Shown piece after piece: positions 44,722 through 55,551 of a stretch of DNA of 64,000 nucleotides. The first letter of the stretch is position 1, and each line of letters starts with the position of its first letter. The notes below the pieces were generated by a model. It made no database searches, had not been told where the DNA came from, and saw only the letters and a program-made list of their open reading frames with translations. Source of the stretch: Ch128b sp964527925 (GTDB lineage: Bacteria > Bacteroidota > Ignavibacteria > Ch128b); the NCBI GenBank assembly GCA_964527925.1, contig CAZGQO010000001.1, forward strand, positions 503,735 through 567,734. The letters run 5' to 3'. The position numbers and the translations under genes were made by a program.

Positions 44722-47700
44722 TTAAATTGTAAGGTTAATATTAATTCCTGCTTCGTTAGTTGTTGTAGGTGGAATCTTTGAGGCTCCCTCAGGTTCCACC
44801 TGCGTTCTTCTATAATAAATTGCAATTGTAAATCTCGAGCTTATCACATATCGTATTCTTGATTCAATTGTTGTTCGTATAGTTCCATCCTGCGGGATTC
44901 CTTCTTCCTTGAAATTAAGCATATCATATAAAACAGTTGAGTTTTTCATTTGAGTATATGAAAGAGAAATGTTTAAATCATTTTTAAGTGAAATTCCAAG
45001 GAAAGGAAATTCAAAACCACTCCTTGTATAGTTTACAGCAAAAGTAATATCTCTTGAAAAAGTCTTTGTTATATTTTTTGACTGCACACCCATATCATAA
45101 CTAACTGTTGAACCAATCTTAAATTGTCCACCAAGATTACCGCCGCCCCAAGGTTTAAAAGTTAAATTCATTCCGATTAAGGGTTGAAAACCGTATGTAA
45201 TTTTCTGAGATTGAGTTTCTTCTATTCCATCAGGATTTAATCGCCATGAACGTGCAAACGATGATTGATAAGAATGCTGTAATGAAACTCTCGTTGCGAA
45301 AGAACTAAATATGGAATACTTCTCAAGCCCATCCCAGCTGATACTCCAGTTTGGTCTTGGAATATATTTACCAAACTTTTTCAGAATTGGAAGCTTCCCG
45401 AGAATGGGAAATGTTTCGAATCCTTCAATAAAAGCGTTGGCAAGATTTTCTTTTGGATTTGGATCGTTTGGATTATAAAGTTCATTTACTTTCTTGATAT
45501 CATTTTTAAAGAAGCTAAAAATCAAAAACGGCGGGAGAGTTAAGAAAGAACGATCAACAGTTCCTGAAGCTGTCATATTGGTTACTTTTACATTTCCAAG
45601 CGAATCTGTTTGAATTGCTGTTGTTCTGTTGAAGCTCCAATTTATTTTCCATGATAAATCAATTCGAGCTCCTTCCCACAATGGGCGAGATGTTCTTAAA
45701 TCAATTGAATTGTTCTGAGTTATTTGATCACTTAAGTTTCCATTTCTTGCACGACGACCAGGATTATAACTCAAACCCAATTGGTACAATCGAGGCGGAC
45801 CGTTTTCATCTTTATTGGGAATGAAGAAATTCCAGAAATTAGTAATTCCACTATTTCTTCCGGCAAGCCCATTGTTCATCGAAGAATTTCTTTGCGAGAA
45901 GTTTATGTTAATATTATCATAATCAAAAAGAATCCATTTCACTCCCGATTTAATTGCAGAGAACAAGACCTTGATTGAAGATGGTTTTGTTGTCTGCGAA
46001 GTCGTGTCTTTCGTTTGAGTTTGCTGCTGAATCATTCCGGGATACTCTGAAGGTTTTGCATCATCGGGAATATCTCTAATTCGTGTACGACTTCTCGGAT
46101 CAACAGATGGGGTTTTTGTAGGAGCTGTACTTTCTTTGAACAAAGGATCCCAGATTTGCTTCCATCTTATCGAAAGACCTGTTGTAATGTTATTTGCGAA
46201 ACTTGCTGCTCTGCCTAATTCAGGTTGCTGGAAATTATTCTGCCATCTGTAATCAACTGAATATGAAAGTTGAAGAGTTATGAAATTATTCAGATTAAAG
46301 AATGAAGGCAGTCGTGGTTGTGTTCTAATTTCAAATCTTTGATTGAAGGAATAATCTCTTCCAAACAATTCTCTTCCGAAAATATCTCTAAAAATTTCTC
46401 TATCACTTCTTTGATACTCAACTACTGAATCTCTCCCTGATGATGTTCTGATTGTATCTACAATAGTTTCAAGGTGAGCGTAGCTGCTGCCGAAATCAAA
46501 AGAATAATTAAGGGATGGATTAAGGAAGCCACCTTCGGTCAATCGCCAGCCAAGTTGAAATCCTCTTGTTAATCTGAAATCTCTCTGAATATTAGGTCGG
46601 TTTGTCGTTCGGTAAATACTTGTACTTCTGTTTCTGCTTACATTTAAATTCATTCCAATATTTGAAGGAGAATAATAAATCCTGTAATTCTTCAGGTCAG
46701 AAATAATTTCAAACAAATCTCCCATAACAGGTACATTTGTCATTTGAATGAAGTTACCTGGCGAGAACATCAACGAATACTGAGTTACAAAATTCCACTG
46801 CCAGTCTTTCTGTGATTCAAGTTGCGGATTCCTTGCAAATCTTCGATTGAAATTAAAACCAAATCCGAGATTATTCCAGAAATGTTTAGCGAGAAAGAAA
46901 TCCGATGGAATTACCAATTTGATTGATGACAATGACCAGCTTTCATTTTGAGAAAATGATTGTGCACTAATTCGAAGATCATCAGCAACTTTACGAGCAG
47001 TTTGTTCATCGTAACCTTTTTCAAGAAGTCTGGAATAAGTTTGTTCGACTGCTTCATCAACTACAATATCTGTATTTGGAAGATAAAGAGGTTTATCGAT
47101 TTGTTCGTTTCGAGAATAATTCAGAGTTAATGCGCTGCCTTTCATAGAAGATGGTAAAAATTTTGTAAAATCAATTGAACCGGAAAATCCCCAGTTTGTT
47201 CTTAAAACTCTATCACCAAAACGGCTTTCGAGAGTATGGAAGAATGGATTTCGTTTGCTGTAATTAAAATTCAATCGAATAAAATCTCCAAAGTTTAATG
47301 CAAAGCTTGTATTGTAAGCCCATCCTTCTCTATCATCTGCACCAATTAATCTCAATTCGTTAACCCATAACTCGCCACTAAGAGTTTGAGTTGTATCTAA
47401 TGGATTTGAAACTCTATCATGAATCACACCAATTATAAACATCTGTACTGTTGTCAAACTTGGATTGCCTTTGATACTGTAAAAGGCACCATCGGGTGCA
47501 CCTTTAACTGGAATCTTAATTATTTGTGTAACAGAATCTCTTTTTTGTTTGATAGCAGTTAAGTCTGAAAATTTAATTGAGATATTATTCCAATCTTCTC
47601 TGATAGGTTCACGATATTCGTAAAAGTTGTTTGAGTCAACTCCAAACCGAACAACAATATCTCCATTCGTAAGATCTTTTGTACCGTGATAGTAAAGTTT

Positions 47701-50700
47701 CATTTCGCTGTAATTAAAAACATCCATCGGTCGATAAAGAACTTTAAGAGCAAATGTTGATTCTTGGTATCTTAGATTATGGATTCCAAGAGCCAATGAT
47801 TGTTCATTCTTGTAAATTTTTTCTGTTCCAGTGGTTTGTTGAGTGCGGTCAAGTTCTCGTCCAACATCAGGAGGACTATAGTAATAAGGTGAATTATCTT
47901 CAATGTTAACAACTGAGAGACTTATGCGCTGGTCATCTTTGATTGCCTTACGCCATTGATTACCAACAAGATTAAACTCCGCTATTCGAATATGAAGTGA
48001 ATCTGATATTCCAGTAAACCATACTCTAATCATATCGATGTTAGTAAAACTTGGTTCACCAATTTTCTTTTTGAAGTCGTTCAGTGGAATTCTGAACTGA
48101 TACCATCTTGTCTCAACTCCACCGCCAACTATATATTCATTTGTTGCATAACTTGTATCAAGTGGAATTTCATATTGAAAGTACGAATTCACAAGGTCAA
48201 GAACGCCATTTCGATTTAAATCCTCAGTATCGGGGAATCGACCAGCTTCTGTCAAAGAAGCATTGCCTTCTGTTCCATTAATTCCAGAATAAACACCAGA
48301 ACCCAGATTGAAATAAAAGTCATCACCACTTGGATCATCACCAAGACTTGGATAAAGTTGTCTTTCAACATCGTTAGGTATTCCATCCAGACCAACATCT
48401 TCGCCCTGATCAATAAGTTCGTTTAAATTTTTATCTTCTGTATCAAGCTTCTTATTTGGAATTACATCTTCAGAAATTTTTCCAAGATCGATATAAAGTT
48501 TTGCATTTTGAGGAATTTTTTCAGGCAGTAACCAGAATTCTATGAATTCAATATTTTGATCTAGGAAATTACTGGCTGTTGAGGATAATAACTTCATCAT
48601 ACCACCCCAATTCAAGTCGGTGAACTCAAGTTCAGGCTGATAATTGAATTCACCCCTTGTAAATGGCGAGTAAACCACATCAAGAACTGTAACCTGTTCA
48701 TTTCCTCTTGCGACAGTTTTCTTTGGCCAGATTTGTTGTACATAAACATCACTCGGAAGTCTGTTAAACCAGTATGTCTTTGCTTTCTTTTTCATTATCA
48801 CTGTATCAATATCAGAAGTTGGATATCCTCGAGGTGGTGATGCACTTTTCCAGGCTGTATAATTTACACCAATTGACATTATTTGTTTTGATCCTTCAAA
48901 GTCATCAATATAAGCAACGCTTTTACCTTGATCACTTGCAATTGTACTTTTCTTTGTATTTGGATCTGGATTGATATAAGCTGCTTCTCCTTTAATTGAA
49001 AGATTAGACATTTCTTTTGTTGAAATGAAATTATTCAAGAAATTAGTGATAAAAGGTAATTCAATTTGAGTTTGTCCATCAATACCATAAATAGTGTTCA
49101 GGATCGGCTCCTCTCCAACTCTCACTTTGTCAGATAAAGTTTGTTGATTCAAAGTGAGCATTGAAAAACCAAGTTTGGTTTTTGGATTAATATCCAGTTC
49201 GCCTCTTAAACCAAACAAAGACTTTGCGGCAAGCTGAAAGAGAGTATTTTCTTCGTATGAAATTCGGAGATCAGCATTTGGAAGAAGTGCCTGTTCGTTT
49301 CGAATGATGAGTTGGCCTGTGTTGTAATCAACAATGTAATCTACATTTGGAATTAATTCTCTTCCACCAAGTCTGACTTTCACACTACCTTCAACGATAT
49401 TAAATCCTAAATTAAATGTTGAAGATGAACTTCCAGAAGATTTTCCAGTAATCACAAACTTATCACGAGCACTGTTTAATCTGGCAATACTTTGAAGAGT
49501 ATCATAAACATCAATATACATTAATGAGTCAGGTAATAATGCAGGTAAATTCCTTCCAAAAGGTTGAAGGACAGGAAAAATAATTTCACCAGTTTCTGGA
49601 TTAATTGTTATGCTTGTTCTGAAATCAAATTTTCCATCGGGTCTTGGATTATTAGAGTCATCGTATAAATCAAGTCCAAACGCATTTAAGAATTTAATTC
49701 CATTCCAATCATTTCGAGGTTCCTGACCAGGGATTTCGTAAAGAATATCTAATTCAAAACCTTCTCTTTTAACATTTCTTACTCCAAGTGGATAGATATT
49801 TCTGAGTTGTAATTTCCAGGCAGTTTTGTATTGAGGTTGAAGATTTGCTGGTTTGATTAATTTTAAGATTAATGTGACAGTATCTGGTTTATCAGCAACA
49901 AATTCACCATAGAAGATATCATTATCATTACCGGGAGGACCTTCAATTCTGTAAGCGACAGCAATTGCATCTGTTTCGTTTATTTGAGTTTTGAATGTGA
50001 TATAACCTGTTTCCCAGTGAACTATGTATTCCGATGGATCTAACTTGATAAATCTTCCGACTTCAATTTCACCTGGAACTGCATCAATATTTGCACGGAG
50101 GTTTTCTGGATAATTTTCCGTTCGTGATCTTGGATTTAATCTAATATATGCGTTGGCTCTTCTTTCTTTTGGATCCGGCAAACCTGTTTTCGTCTTCCAT
50201 ACTTCAATATCTTTAATTTTATAGAAATTAACCACATCATCTGAAATTGGTGTTGGATATCCATAGTATTTATAAAATAAATTCAAATCAGCTGAGGTAT
50301 CTGCATAGACTGTATCTACGAAATAATGATTAGTTGAGTACTCATAAACTCTTTTCTTAAATGTCTGAGCTTCAGCACCACCGGATAGAACTTTTTCTTT
50401 CACTTCACCTTTTTTCTGACTTGCAAGCGCAGTCAGCCATAATGGTCCAAGTTGAAAACTTGCTTTTACACCGAACAATGCTTCACCACCACCAACAAGC
50501 GGGGAGGTTTGAAGCGAAACATTTCCGGCTTCAACACTTTGAACAATTTCATCAGGATAGCCCGTGTATTTTATTTTGAGTTGATTTTCGTATTCGAAAG
50601 TATTTTGAGTATTCCAGTCGGCAAGTATTGTGAGTTTATCACCAATTGTTCCACTTATATTAATCTGAACATCCTGTTTGAAATTTGGTTCGTTTCTTAC

Positions 50701-51510
50701 ATTACCAAGCAAAGATGCAGTCACACCTTCAGTTTTTTCATTTCGCCAGCTTCCATCGATTGTAACAGCACCGTTGATACGCAGGTTAATTTTTGGAGGA
50801 CCGAAAATGCTTAAAACTGGATTTGAAGGAATTGGAATATCAATGTTTGTGATTTGAGCAAAAATATCTCCAAGTTCTTTTTTCTCAAGTTTAACATCAT
50901 ACTTGTAAGCTAGTTCTTCCCAGTTTTTACGATTTACATAAGCGAGTCTTAGATTAATGTATTGTTCAATTGGAATAGTCGCACGAACTTTCCACTCTTT
51001 TCCATCGATTGTTTCTTTAATGATTACAAACTTGCCAGTTGAATCCAGTGAAACACTTCTGCTAACAAGGGCATCAGGTACTTGCAGAAAGAATGGATTT
51101 TTTCTTTTTTCAAATAGATTTACATGAGGCAAATCTCTTCGTCGATATTGAAAATGTTTTAATCGTGCTGTGGAATCGATTGCTAATGAATCAATAATCA
51201 GTGATGAATCTATTACTAAAGATGTGTCTGTATTGGTTTGAAGGTTTAATTTCTGTTGATTGAGTTCAAAGTTCTCTTCATCAAATTCAATTTTCTGATC
51301 ATTAGTATCTGCTGAAATTTGTTCATCTGATAATTTCTTATCACCAAAATCTCCATGAATGGCTTCATAAAAAATGTTTTCCAGATTCCGATGTTCAATT
51401 TGGATTTGATTAAAGCTTTTCTCACTCTCAATTTCAGGAATTATGCTTCCCAATGAGAATAAGCTTAAGAAGGTAATGAGAAATATCTGTGATAATTTTT
51501 CAGCTTTCAT
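44722..51510 (-). CDS. sprA: T9SS outer-membrane translocon SprA (Sov)
   Basis: At 2262 residues this is the largest gene in the window. It has an N-terminal membrane/signal segment (KLSQIFLITFLSLFSLGSI), many repeated beta-strand segments, recurring motifs such as GKSVAYIDDFEGSKQ near 860 and a C-terminal strand-rich domain, as in the SprA channel of gliding Bacteroidota. SprA forms the 36-strand pore through which CTD-bearing proteins cross the outer membrane. No stop or frameshift interrupts it, unlike two cargo genes nearby. No other T9SS component (PorV, GldKLMN, PorU) is in this window. Confidence 0.93.
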   Translation of the reverse strand: MKAEKLSQIFLITFLSLFSLGSIIPEIESEKSFNQIQIEHRNLENIFYEAIHGDFGDKKLSDEQISADTNDQKIEFDEENFELNQQKLNLQTNTDTSLVIDSSLIIDSLAIDSTARLKHFQYRRRDLPHVNLFEKRKNPFFLQVPDALVSRSVSLDSTGKFVIIKETIDGKEWKVRATIPIEQYINLRLAYVNRKNWEELAYKYDVKLEKKELGDIFAQITNIDIPIPSNPVLSIFGPPKINLRINGAVTIDGSWRNEKTEGVTASLLGNVRNEPNFKQDVQINISGTIGDKLTILADWNTQNTFEYENQLKIKYTGYPDEIVQSVEAGNVSLQTSPLVGGGEALFGVKASFQLGPLWLTALASQKKGEVKEKVLSGGAEAQTFKKRVYEYSTNHYFVDTVYADTSADLNLFYKYYGYPTPISDDVVNFYKIKDIEVWKTKTGLPDPKERRANAYIRLNPRSRTENYPENLRANIDAVPGEIEVGRFIKLDPSEYIVHWETGYITFKTQINETDAIAVAYRIEGPPGNDNDIFYGEFVADKPDTVTLILKLIKPANLQPQYKTAWKLQLRNIYPLGVRNVKREGFELDILYEIPGQEPRNDWNGIKFLNAFGLDLYDDSNNPRPDGKFDFRTSITINPETGEIIFPVLQPFGRNLPALLPDSLMYIDVYDTLQSIARLNSARDKFVITGKSSGSSSSTFNLGFNIVEGSVKVRLGGRELIPNVDYIVDYNTGQLIIRNEQALLPNADLRISYEENTLFQLAAKSLFGLRGELDINPKTKLGFSMLTLNQQTLSDKVRVGEEPILNTIYGIDGQTQIELPFITNFLNNFISTKEMSNLSIKGEAAYINPDPNTKKSTIASDQGKSVAYIDDFEGSKQIMSIGVNYTAWKSASPPRGYPTSDIDTVIMKKKAKTYWFNRLPSDVYVQQIWPKKTVARGNEQVTVLDVVYSPFTRGEFNYQPELEFTDLNWGGMMKLLSSTASNFLDQNIEFIEFWLLPEKIPQNAKLYIDLGKISEDVIPNKKLDTEDKNLNELIDQGEDVGLDGIPNDVERQLYPSLGDDPSGDDFYFNLGSGVYSGINGTEGNASLTEAGRFPDTEDLNRNGVLDLVNSYFQYEIPLDTSYATNEYIVGGGVETRWYQFRIPLNDFKKKIGEPSFTNIDMIRVWFTGISDSLHIRIAEFNLVGNQWRKAIKDDQRISLSVVNIEDNSPYYYSPPDVGRELDRTQQTTGTEKIYKNEQSLALGIHNLRYQESTFALKVLYRPMDVFNYSEMKLYYHGTKDLTNGDIVVRFGVDSNNFYEYREPIREDWNNISIKFSDLTAIKQKRDSVTQIIKIPVKGAPDGAFYSIKGNPSLTTVQMFIIGVIHDRVSNPLDTTQTLSGELWVNELRLIGADDREGWAYNTSFALNFGDFIRLNFNYSKRNPFFHTLESRFGDRVLRTNWGFSGSIDFTKFLPSSMKGSALTLNYSRNEQIDKPLYLPNTDIVVDEAVEQTYSRLLEKGYDEQTARKVADDLRISAQSFSQNESWSLSSIKLVIPSDFFLAKHFWNNLGFGFNFNRRFARNPQLESQKDWQWNFVTQYSLMFSPGNFIQMTNVPVMGDLFEIISDLKNYRIYYSPSNIGMNLNVSRNRSTSIYRTTNRPNIQRDFRLTRGFQLGWRLTEGGFLNPSLNYSFDFGSSYAHLETIVDTIRTSSGRDSVVEYQRSDREIFRDIFGRELFGRDYSFNQRFEIRTQPRLPSFFNLNNFITLQLSYSVDYRWQNNFQQPELGRAASFANNITTGLSIRWKQIWDPLFKESTAPTKTPSVDPRSRTRIRDIPDDAKPSEYPGMIQQQTQTKDTTSQTTKPSSIKVLFSAIKSGVKWILFDYDNININFSQRNSSMNNGLAGRNSGITNFWNFFIPNKDENGPPRLYQLGLSYNPGRRARNGNLSDQITQNNSIDLRTSRPLWEGARIDLSWKINWSFNRTTAIQTDSLGNVKVTNMTASGTVDRSFLTLPPFLIFSFFKNDIKKVNELYNPNDPNPKENLANAFIEGFETFPILGKLPILKKFGKYIPRPNWSISWDGLEKYSIFSSFATRVSLQHSYQSSFARSWRLNPDGIEETQSQKITYGFQPLIGMNLTFKPWGGGNLGGQFKIGSTVSYDMGVQSKNITKTFSRDITFAVNYTRSGFEFPFLGISLKNDLNISLSYTQMKNSTVLYDMLNFKEEGIPQDGTIRTTIESRIRYVISSRFTIAIYYRRTQVEPEGASKIPPTTTNEAGININLTI

Positions 51511-51524
51511 TTAGAGTATCTTAT

Positions 51525-51554
51525 CAAAATTATTTTTTAATATAAGAATTTGAA
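51525..51554 (-). promoter_or_regulatory. sprA promoter candidate
   Basis: TAATTTTG (51532-51525, minus strand) is an exact TAnnTTTG box with TTC 19 bases upstream. The ATG of sprA is 14 bases downstream of the box, so the leader would be very short. Confidence 0.45.
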
Positions 51555-51642
51555 CCGTAGAACTTACTCGATAAGATACTCCATTTTTGTTTAGAAGGTT
51601 GATAATTCTGGATAGAAATTTTGGTTGATAATTTTCTTCATA

Positions 51643-52344
51643 TCAAAATTGACTGATATCTTCTGAAAAAACTGGAACTGAAAACTTTTTAATGACATTG
51701 TTATCATCGACTATCACTGCTGTTAGTTTATTTCCGTAAGCACAACCAGTATCAATATAATAAACATTTGCGTTTTTATCATACAAAGTTTCGAATTTTC
51801 TGGTATGTCCAATGACTTGAAGTTTACCAATATTAATCAAATTTTCCCTGACCCAGAGTACAGAATAATCTTTATCAAGATCCTGAGACAAAACTTTTTC
51901 TATAAAATTATCATGGGTTTCATCAAGCTTGTACTCTTTAAAATATTTTTTATAAACTTTTGAAATGCCTGCGTGACAGATGAAAGCATCTTTTGTGTTG
52001 TAAAATAATTTTAATTTTTCAACATAATCTAAATGTGGTTCAAGAGATTTTGGATTATTCTTATAAGAATTTAGTGTTGCCATATGACCGTTATAAACCC
52101 ATGACCTTGCCATCGGCGAAAAAGGTTCACGGAAATATTGATGGAACATGTAGTCATGATTTCCAAGACAAACTTTAATATTATTTGAAATACAAAAATG
52201 AATGGTTTCACTTGAGAAGTTTCCCCGGTCAACTAAATCCCCAACAGAATAAATTTCAATATCAGGATATTCATTTTTAATCTGATTATACAATTCTTTT
52301 AATGTATTATAACAACCGTGTATGTCTCCGATGATAGCTATCAT
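51643..52344 (-). CDS. PPP-family serine/threonine phosphatase / metallophosphoesterase
   Basis: The 233-residue protein has the PPP metal motifs GDIHG (6-10), GDLVDRG (35-41) and LGNHDYM (about 60), a later CHAG and a VIGHTRK motif. Bacterial PPP enzymes dephosphorylate proteins or cleave Ap4A. It begins four bases inside the CoA-transferase gene upstream. Protein versus nucleotide substrate is undecided. Confidence 0.88.
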   Translation of the reverse strand: MIAIIGDIHGCYNTLKELYNQIKNEYPDIEIYSVGDLVDRGNFSSETIHFCISNNIKVCLGNHDYMFHQYFREPFSPMARSWVYNGHMATLNSYKNNPKSLEPHLDYVEKLKLFYNTKDAFICHAGISKVYKKYFKEYKLDETHDNFIEKVLSQDLDKDYSVLWVRENLINIGKLQVIGHTRKFETLYDKNANVYYIDTGCAYGNKLTAVIVDDNNVIKKFSVPVFSEDISQF

Positions 52345-53690
52345 ATGTAATTATTTTTCTTCGCGTAAAATTTCAGCTCATCTCTAAAATCAGGATGAGC
52401 TATGTTAATTAATTGATGAACTCGTTCTCGAATACTCTTACCATGCAAATAAGCAACTCCATACTCAGTTACAACATAATGGACATCAGCACGATTAGTA
52501 ACAACACCAGCACCTGGTTTTAAAGTAGAAACTATTCTTGAAATTTTAAAATCCTTTGTTGTCGATGGAAGTGCAATAATTGGTTTACCGCTTTCTGATC
52601 TTGCAGCACCACGAATGAAATCTACCTGTCCACCAAAACCAGAATATAATCTCGGTCCAATCGAATCAGAACAAACCTGACCAGTAATATCAACTTCAAG
52701 GGCAGAGTTTATCGCAACCATTTTATAGTTTTGAGCGATCACAAATGGATCGTTTACATACTCCTGTGGGTGAAATTCAATTGATGGATTGTTATCAATG
52801 TAATCATAAAGTTTTCTGCTACCAAGGACAAATCCAGCAATCGTTTTTCCGACATGTAATTTTTTTCTTCGATTGGTAATGATTCCTTTGTTAACCAGAT
52901 CAATAATTCCATCTGAAAACATTTCTGAATGAATGCCAAGATCTTTCTTTGTATCTAAAAACTTAGAAACTGAATCAGGAATCACACCAATACCCATTTG
53001 AAGAGTTGAACCATCTTCAATCAATTCGGCAATGTTCTGACCAATTCGAGTGTAAACTTCCATCATCTCTGGAGTTAAATCTTCTTTTATCTGTGGGAGT
53101 TCTGCAATTGGTTCATCAACTTCAACAATGTAAGTAAGTTTGTTGATGTGAATGAAACTATCTCCAAGTGCTCTTGGCATTTGAGGATTTATTTGAGCAA
53201 TAATTATATCAGAATTTTCGGCGGCGGTTTTTATTAGTCCGACTTCAACTCCAAAGCTGCAAAAACCATGTTCATCAGGAGGTGATAAATGTACAAAAGC
53301 TACATTTGGTTTAATCAATCCTTTTGCAAAGAGCAAAGGATATTCATAAAGATAAATTGGAGTAAAATCTGCTCTGCCTTCATTAACAGCTTTTCGAGCA
53401 GCTGCACCCATGAAAAATGAAATATGTTTGAAAGCTTTTTCTATTCCAGGTTTTAGATAAGGCAAATCACCAACTGTTAATGCATGAAAAATCTGAACAT
53501 TTTCCAGTTCATCTTTTCTTGCTACCAGAGCATTTATTAAAGTCATCGGGAATGCACAATTGCCGTGCATTACAATTTTATCTCCGGACTTTACGATTTT
53601 TACAGTTTCTTCTGGAGTTCTAAGTTTAGATTTATAGTTCTGTAACCAGAAAGAAGATTTAATATTTTTTGTTAGAGTATCCTGCATCAC
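52341..53690 (-). CDS. Acetyl-CoA hydrolase/transferase family (4-hydroxybutyrate CoA-transferase-like)
   Basis: The 449-residue protein has the two-domain class I CoA-transferase fold with LQMGIGVIPDSVSKFL, then GIHSEMFSDGIIDL carrying the catalytic Glu (about 255), and GFGGQVDFIRGAARS. These features fit the 4-hydroxybutyrate/butyrate:acetate CoA-transferase group. It may interconvert acetate and acyl-CoA in fermentation. It is nine bases from the alanine dehydrogenase gene, pointing to shared use of pyruvate or acetyl-CoA. The exact acyl group is inferred. Confidence 0.85.
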   Translation of the reverse strand: MMQDTLTKNIKSSFWLQNYKSKLRTPEETVKIVKSGDKIVMHGNCAFPMTLINALVARKDELENVQIFHALTVGDLPYLKPGIEKAFKHISFFMGAAARKAVNEGRADFTPIYLYEYPLLFAKGLIKPNVAFVHLSPPDEHGFCSFGVEVGLIKTAAENSDIIIAQINPQMPRALGDSFIHINKLTYIVEVDEPIAELPQIKEDLTPEMMEVYTRIGQNIAELIEDGSTLQMGIGVIPDSVSKFLDTKKDLGIHSEMFSDGIIDLVNKGIITNRRKKLHVGKTIAGFVLGSRKLYDYIDNNPSIEFHPQEYVNDPFVIAQNYKMVAINSALEVDITGQVCSDSIGPRLYSGFGGQVDFIRGAARSESGKPIIALPSTTKDFKISRIVSTLKPGAGVVTNRADVHYVVTEYGVAYLHGKSIRERVHQLINIAHPDFRDELKFYAKKNNYI

Positions 53691-53699
53691 TTAACCACC

Positions 53700-54821
53700 C
53701 TAATTTTTTGAGTAAAGAAATAATTTTTTGAATTCAAGATTGAAGATTTCAGCTAAAGCTTCATTTGTACAATTTCCTGAGTAAGTGCAAACACCTTTTA
53801 ATAAACCTCCATTAGATTTTAAAGCCTCTTCAAGTCCAGAGTCTGCAATTTCGAGAAGATAATCAATTATTACATTGTTTAAACCATAACTTGCTGTTCT
53901 TGAAACTAATGCTGGAATATTTGGGACACAATAATGAATTACATTATGAGCAATGTAAACCGGATTTGAAATAGTGGTTGGTCGACTTGTCTCAACACAT
54001 CCACCCTGATCAATTGAAACATCAATTATCACAGAACCAGGTTTCATTGATTTCACCATTGCTTCAGTGACAATGTGTGGTGCTTTTTCACCTTTAATAA
54101 GAACTGCACCTATTAAAACATCAGCAAATTTTACAGCTCGTTCGATTGTATAAGGATTTAAAACTACTGTAGTGATGTGCTTGCCAAGAATCTCTTCAAT
54201 TCTTTTTAGTTTTTTTAAATCTTTATCAAGAATAATCACCTGTGCACCAAAACCGAGAGCAGTTTTTGCAGCATTAGTTCCAACCGTTCCTGCACCGAGA
54301 ATTACAACAGCAGCAGGTGTAACTCCAGCTATTCCACCTAATAGCATTCCACGACTAACATCAAAATTTTTTTCAAGATATCTTGCAGCAATTTGAATTG
54401 ACATTTGACCAGCAATTTCACTCATTACACTTAAGATTGGAAGATTACCATCCTGATCTTCAACAAGTTCAAATCCAATTGAGGTGACTTTTTTATCCAG
54501 CAAAGTTTCGAGTACTTTTTTTCGCATGAATAATTGAAGGAATGAAAAGATGATTTGATCAGGATGTAGAAGTGAGGCTTCGTCTTCAGTTGGTGGTGCA
54601 ACTTTGACAACAAGTTCTGATCTATTAACTACTTCTTCAGCTGAGTAAGAAATTTTTGCACCAACTTTTTCATATTCATCATTTGTAAATCTACTTTGCA
54701 ATCCAGCATCTTTTTCAACAAACACATGATGTCCGCGATCAACAAGTGTTTTAACTCCCGCAGGGGTAAGAGCAACTCGTTTTTCTTCAAAATGTGTTTC
54801 TTTTAAGATCCCTATTCTCAT
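53700..54821 (-). CDS. ald: Alanine dehydrogenase
   Basis: The 373-residue protein starts MRIGILKETHFEEKRVALTP and includes LFTFLQLF-like segment IIFSFLQLFM, GGIAGVTPAAVVILGAGTVG (nucleotide-binding loop near 162-181) and VDVSIDQGGC-type sequence VIIDVSIDQGG. It reversibly deaminates alanine to pyruvate with NAD. The family also includes pyridine nucleotide transhydrogenase alpha subunits, but the length and single-chain form favour Ald. It heads the ald-CoA transferase-phosphatase unit. Confidence 0.94.
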   Translation of the reverse strand: MRIGILKETHFEEKRVALTPAGVKTLVDRGHHVFVEKDAGLQSRFTNDEYEKVGAKISYSAEEVVNRSELVVKVAPPTEDEASLLHPDQIIFSFLQLFMRKKVLETLLDKKVTSIGFELVEDQDGNLPILSVMSEIAGQMSIQIAARYLEKNFDVSRGMLLGGIAGVTPAAVVILGAGTVGTNAAKTALGFGAQVIILDKDLKKLKRIEEILGKHITTVVLNPYTIERAVKFADVLIGAVLIKGEKAPHIVTEAMVKSMKPGSVIIDVSIDQGGCVETSRPTTISNPVYIAHNVIHYCVPNIPALVSRTASYGLNNVIIDYLLEIADSGLEEALKSNGGLLKGVCTYSGNCTNEALAEIFNLEFKKLFLYSKN

Positions 54822-55551
54822 TTAATTGCTCATTTTTGTTTGAATTATTTCTAATTTAATTAAAATTTTTTTTCTGTAGAATTAATCGTTTGTGATGATA
54901 GAGACCAAACAATTCTAATTTTGATTATTTCAATAATTCAGGAATGACTTATGTTTACAACGAGGGACACAAAGTACCCATCAAAGTGTACTTAAAATGA
55001 TGTCAAGCAATTAGAGCATTTATAATAATACATAAGTGAAAAGAAAAACCAAGATAAGAACCTTCTACCGTTGTATTCCTTCACGATAACAAAAACCCTA
55101 ATTTTCATTCTGAACGGAATCAAGAATCTGAATTGTCTTCTAATTGTTTGTAAAAAAACTAAAGTAATAATTCAGAAAAACTAAAAATATTTCATGTCAT
55201 TTTGTTCGAACACGAAGAATTTAAAGAGACTCTACACTTCGTTCAGAGAGACATTTTATATCATCCCGAGCAAAATGAAATGGAACGAAGAATCAAAAAC
55301 GGTTCTTCAGTCGTTTCACTCACTCAATGTAATAATAAACCTGATTGTCATTTTTAACAATCAAAGTGATTATCTAAAACCTGCATATTTCATAAGTCAC
55401 CTTGCATCGACCCATCGAATAAAAAACCTATCTAATAAAAGTCATCTCTTTAGTAAAACCAGATTAAATATACTACCTTATGAATTAAGTGAAATATTTT
55501 CTCTCTTTACTTATTTTGTAATTAAAAATGAAAACAAACTCGGTGGCATCT
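54822..55551. other. Long intergenic region with degenerate repeat
   Basis: About 730 bases separate ald from the mla-linked unit. The middle holds a decayed copy of the palindromic repeat. A TTATTTTG box at 55511-55518 may start the downstream transcript. The one longer frame here (55194-55565) reads through the repeat and is not credible. Confidence 0.6.
55103..55300. repeat. Degenerate copy of the palindromic intergenic repeat
   Basis: TTTCATTCTGAACGGAATC (from 55103) and CACTTCGTTCAGAGAGACAT (from 55235), followed by TCATCCCGAG and GGAACGAAGAATC, match parts of the 41456-41640 repeat with several substitutions. Confidence 0.65.
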
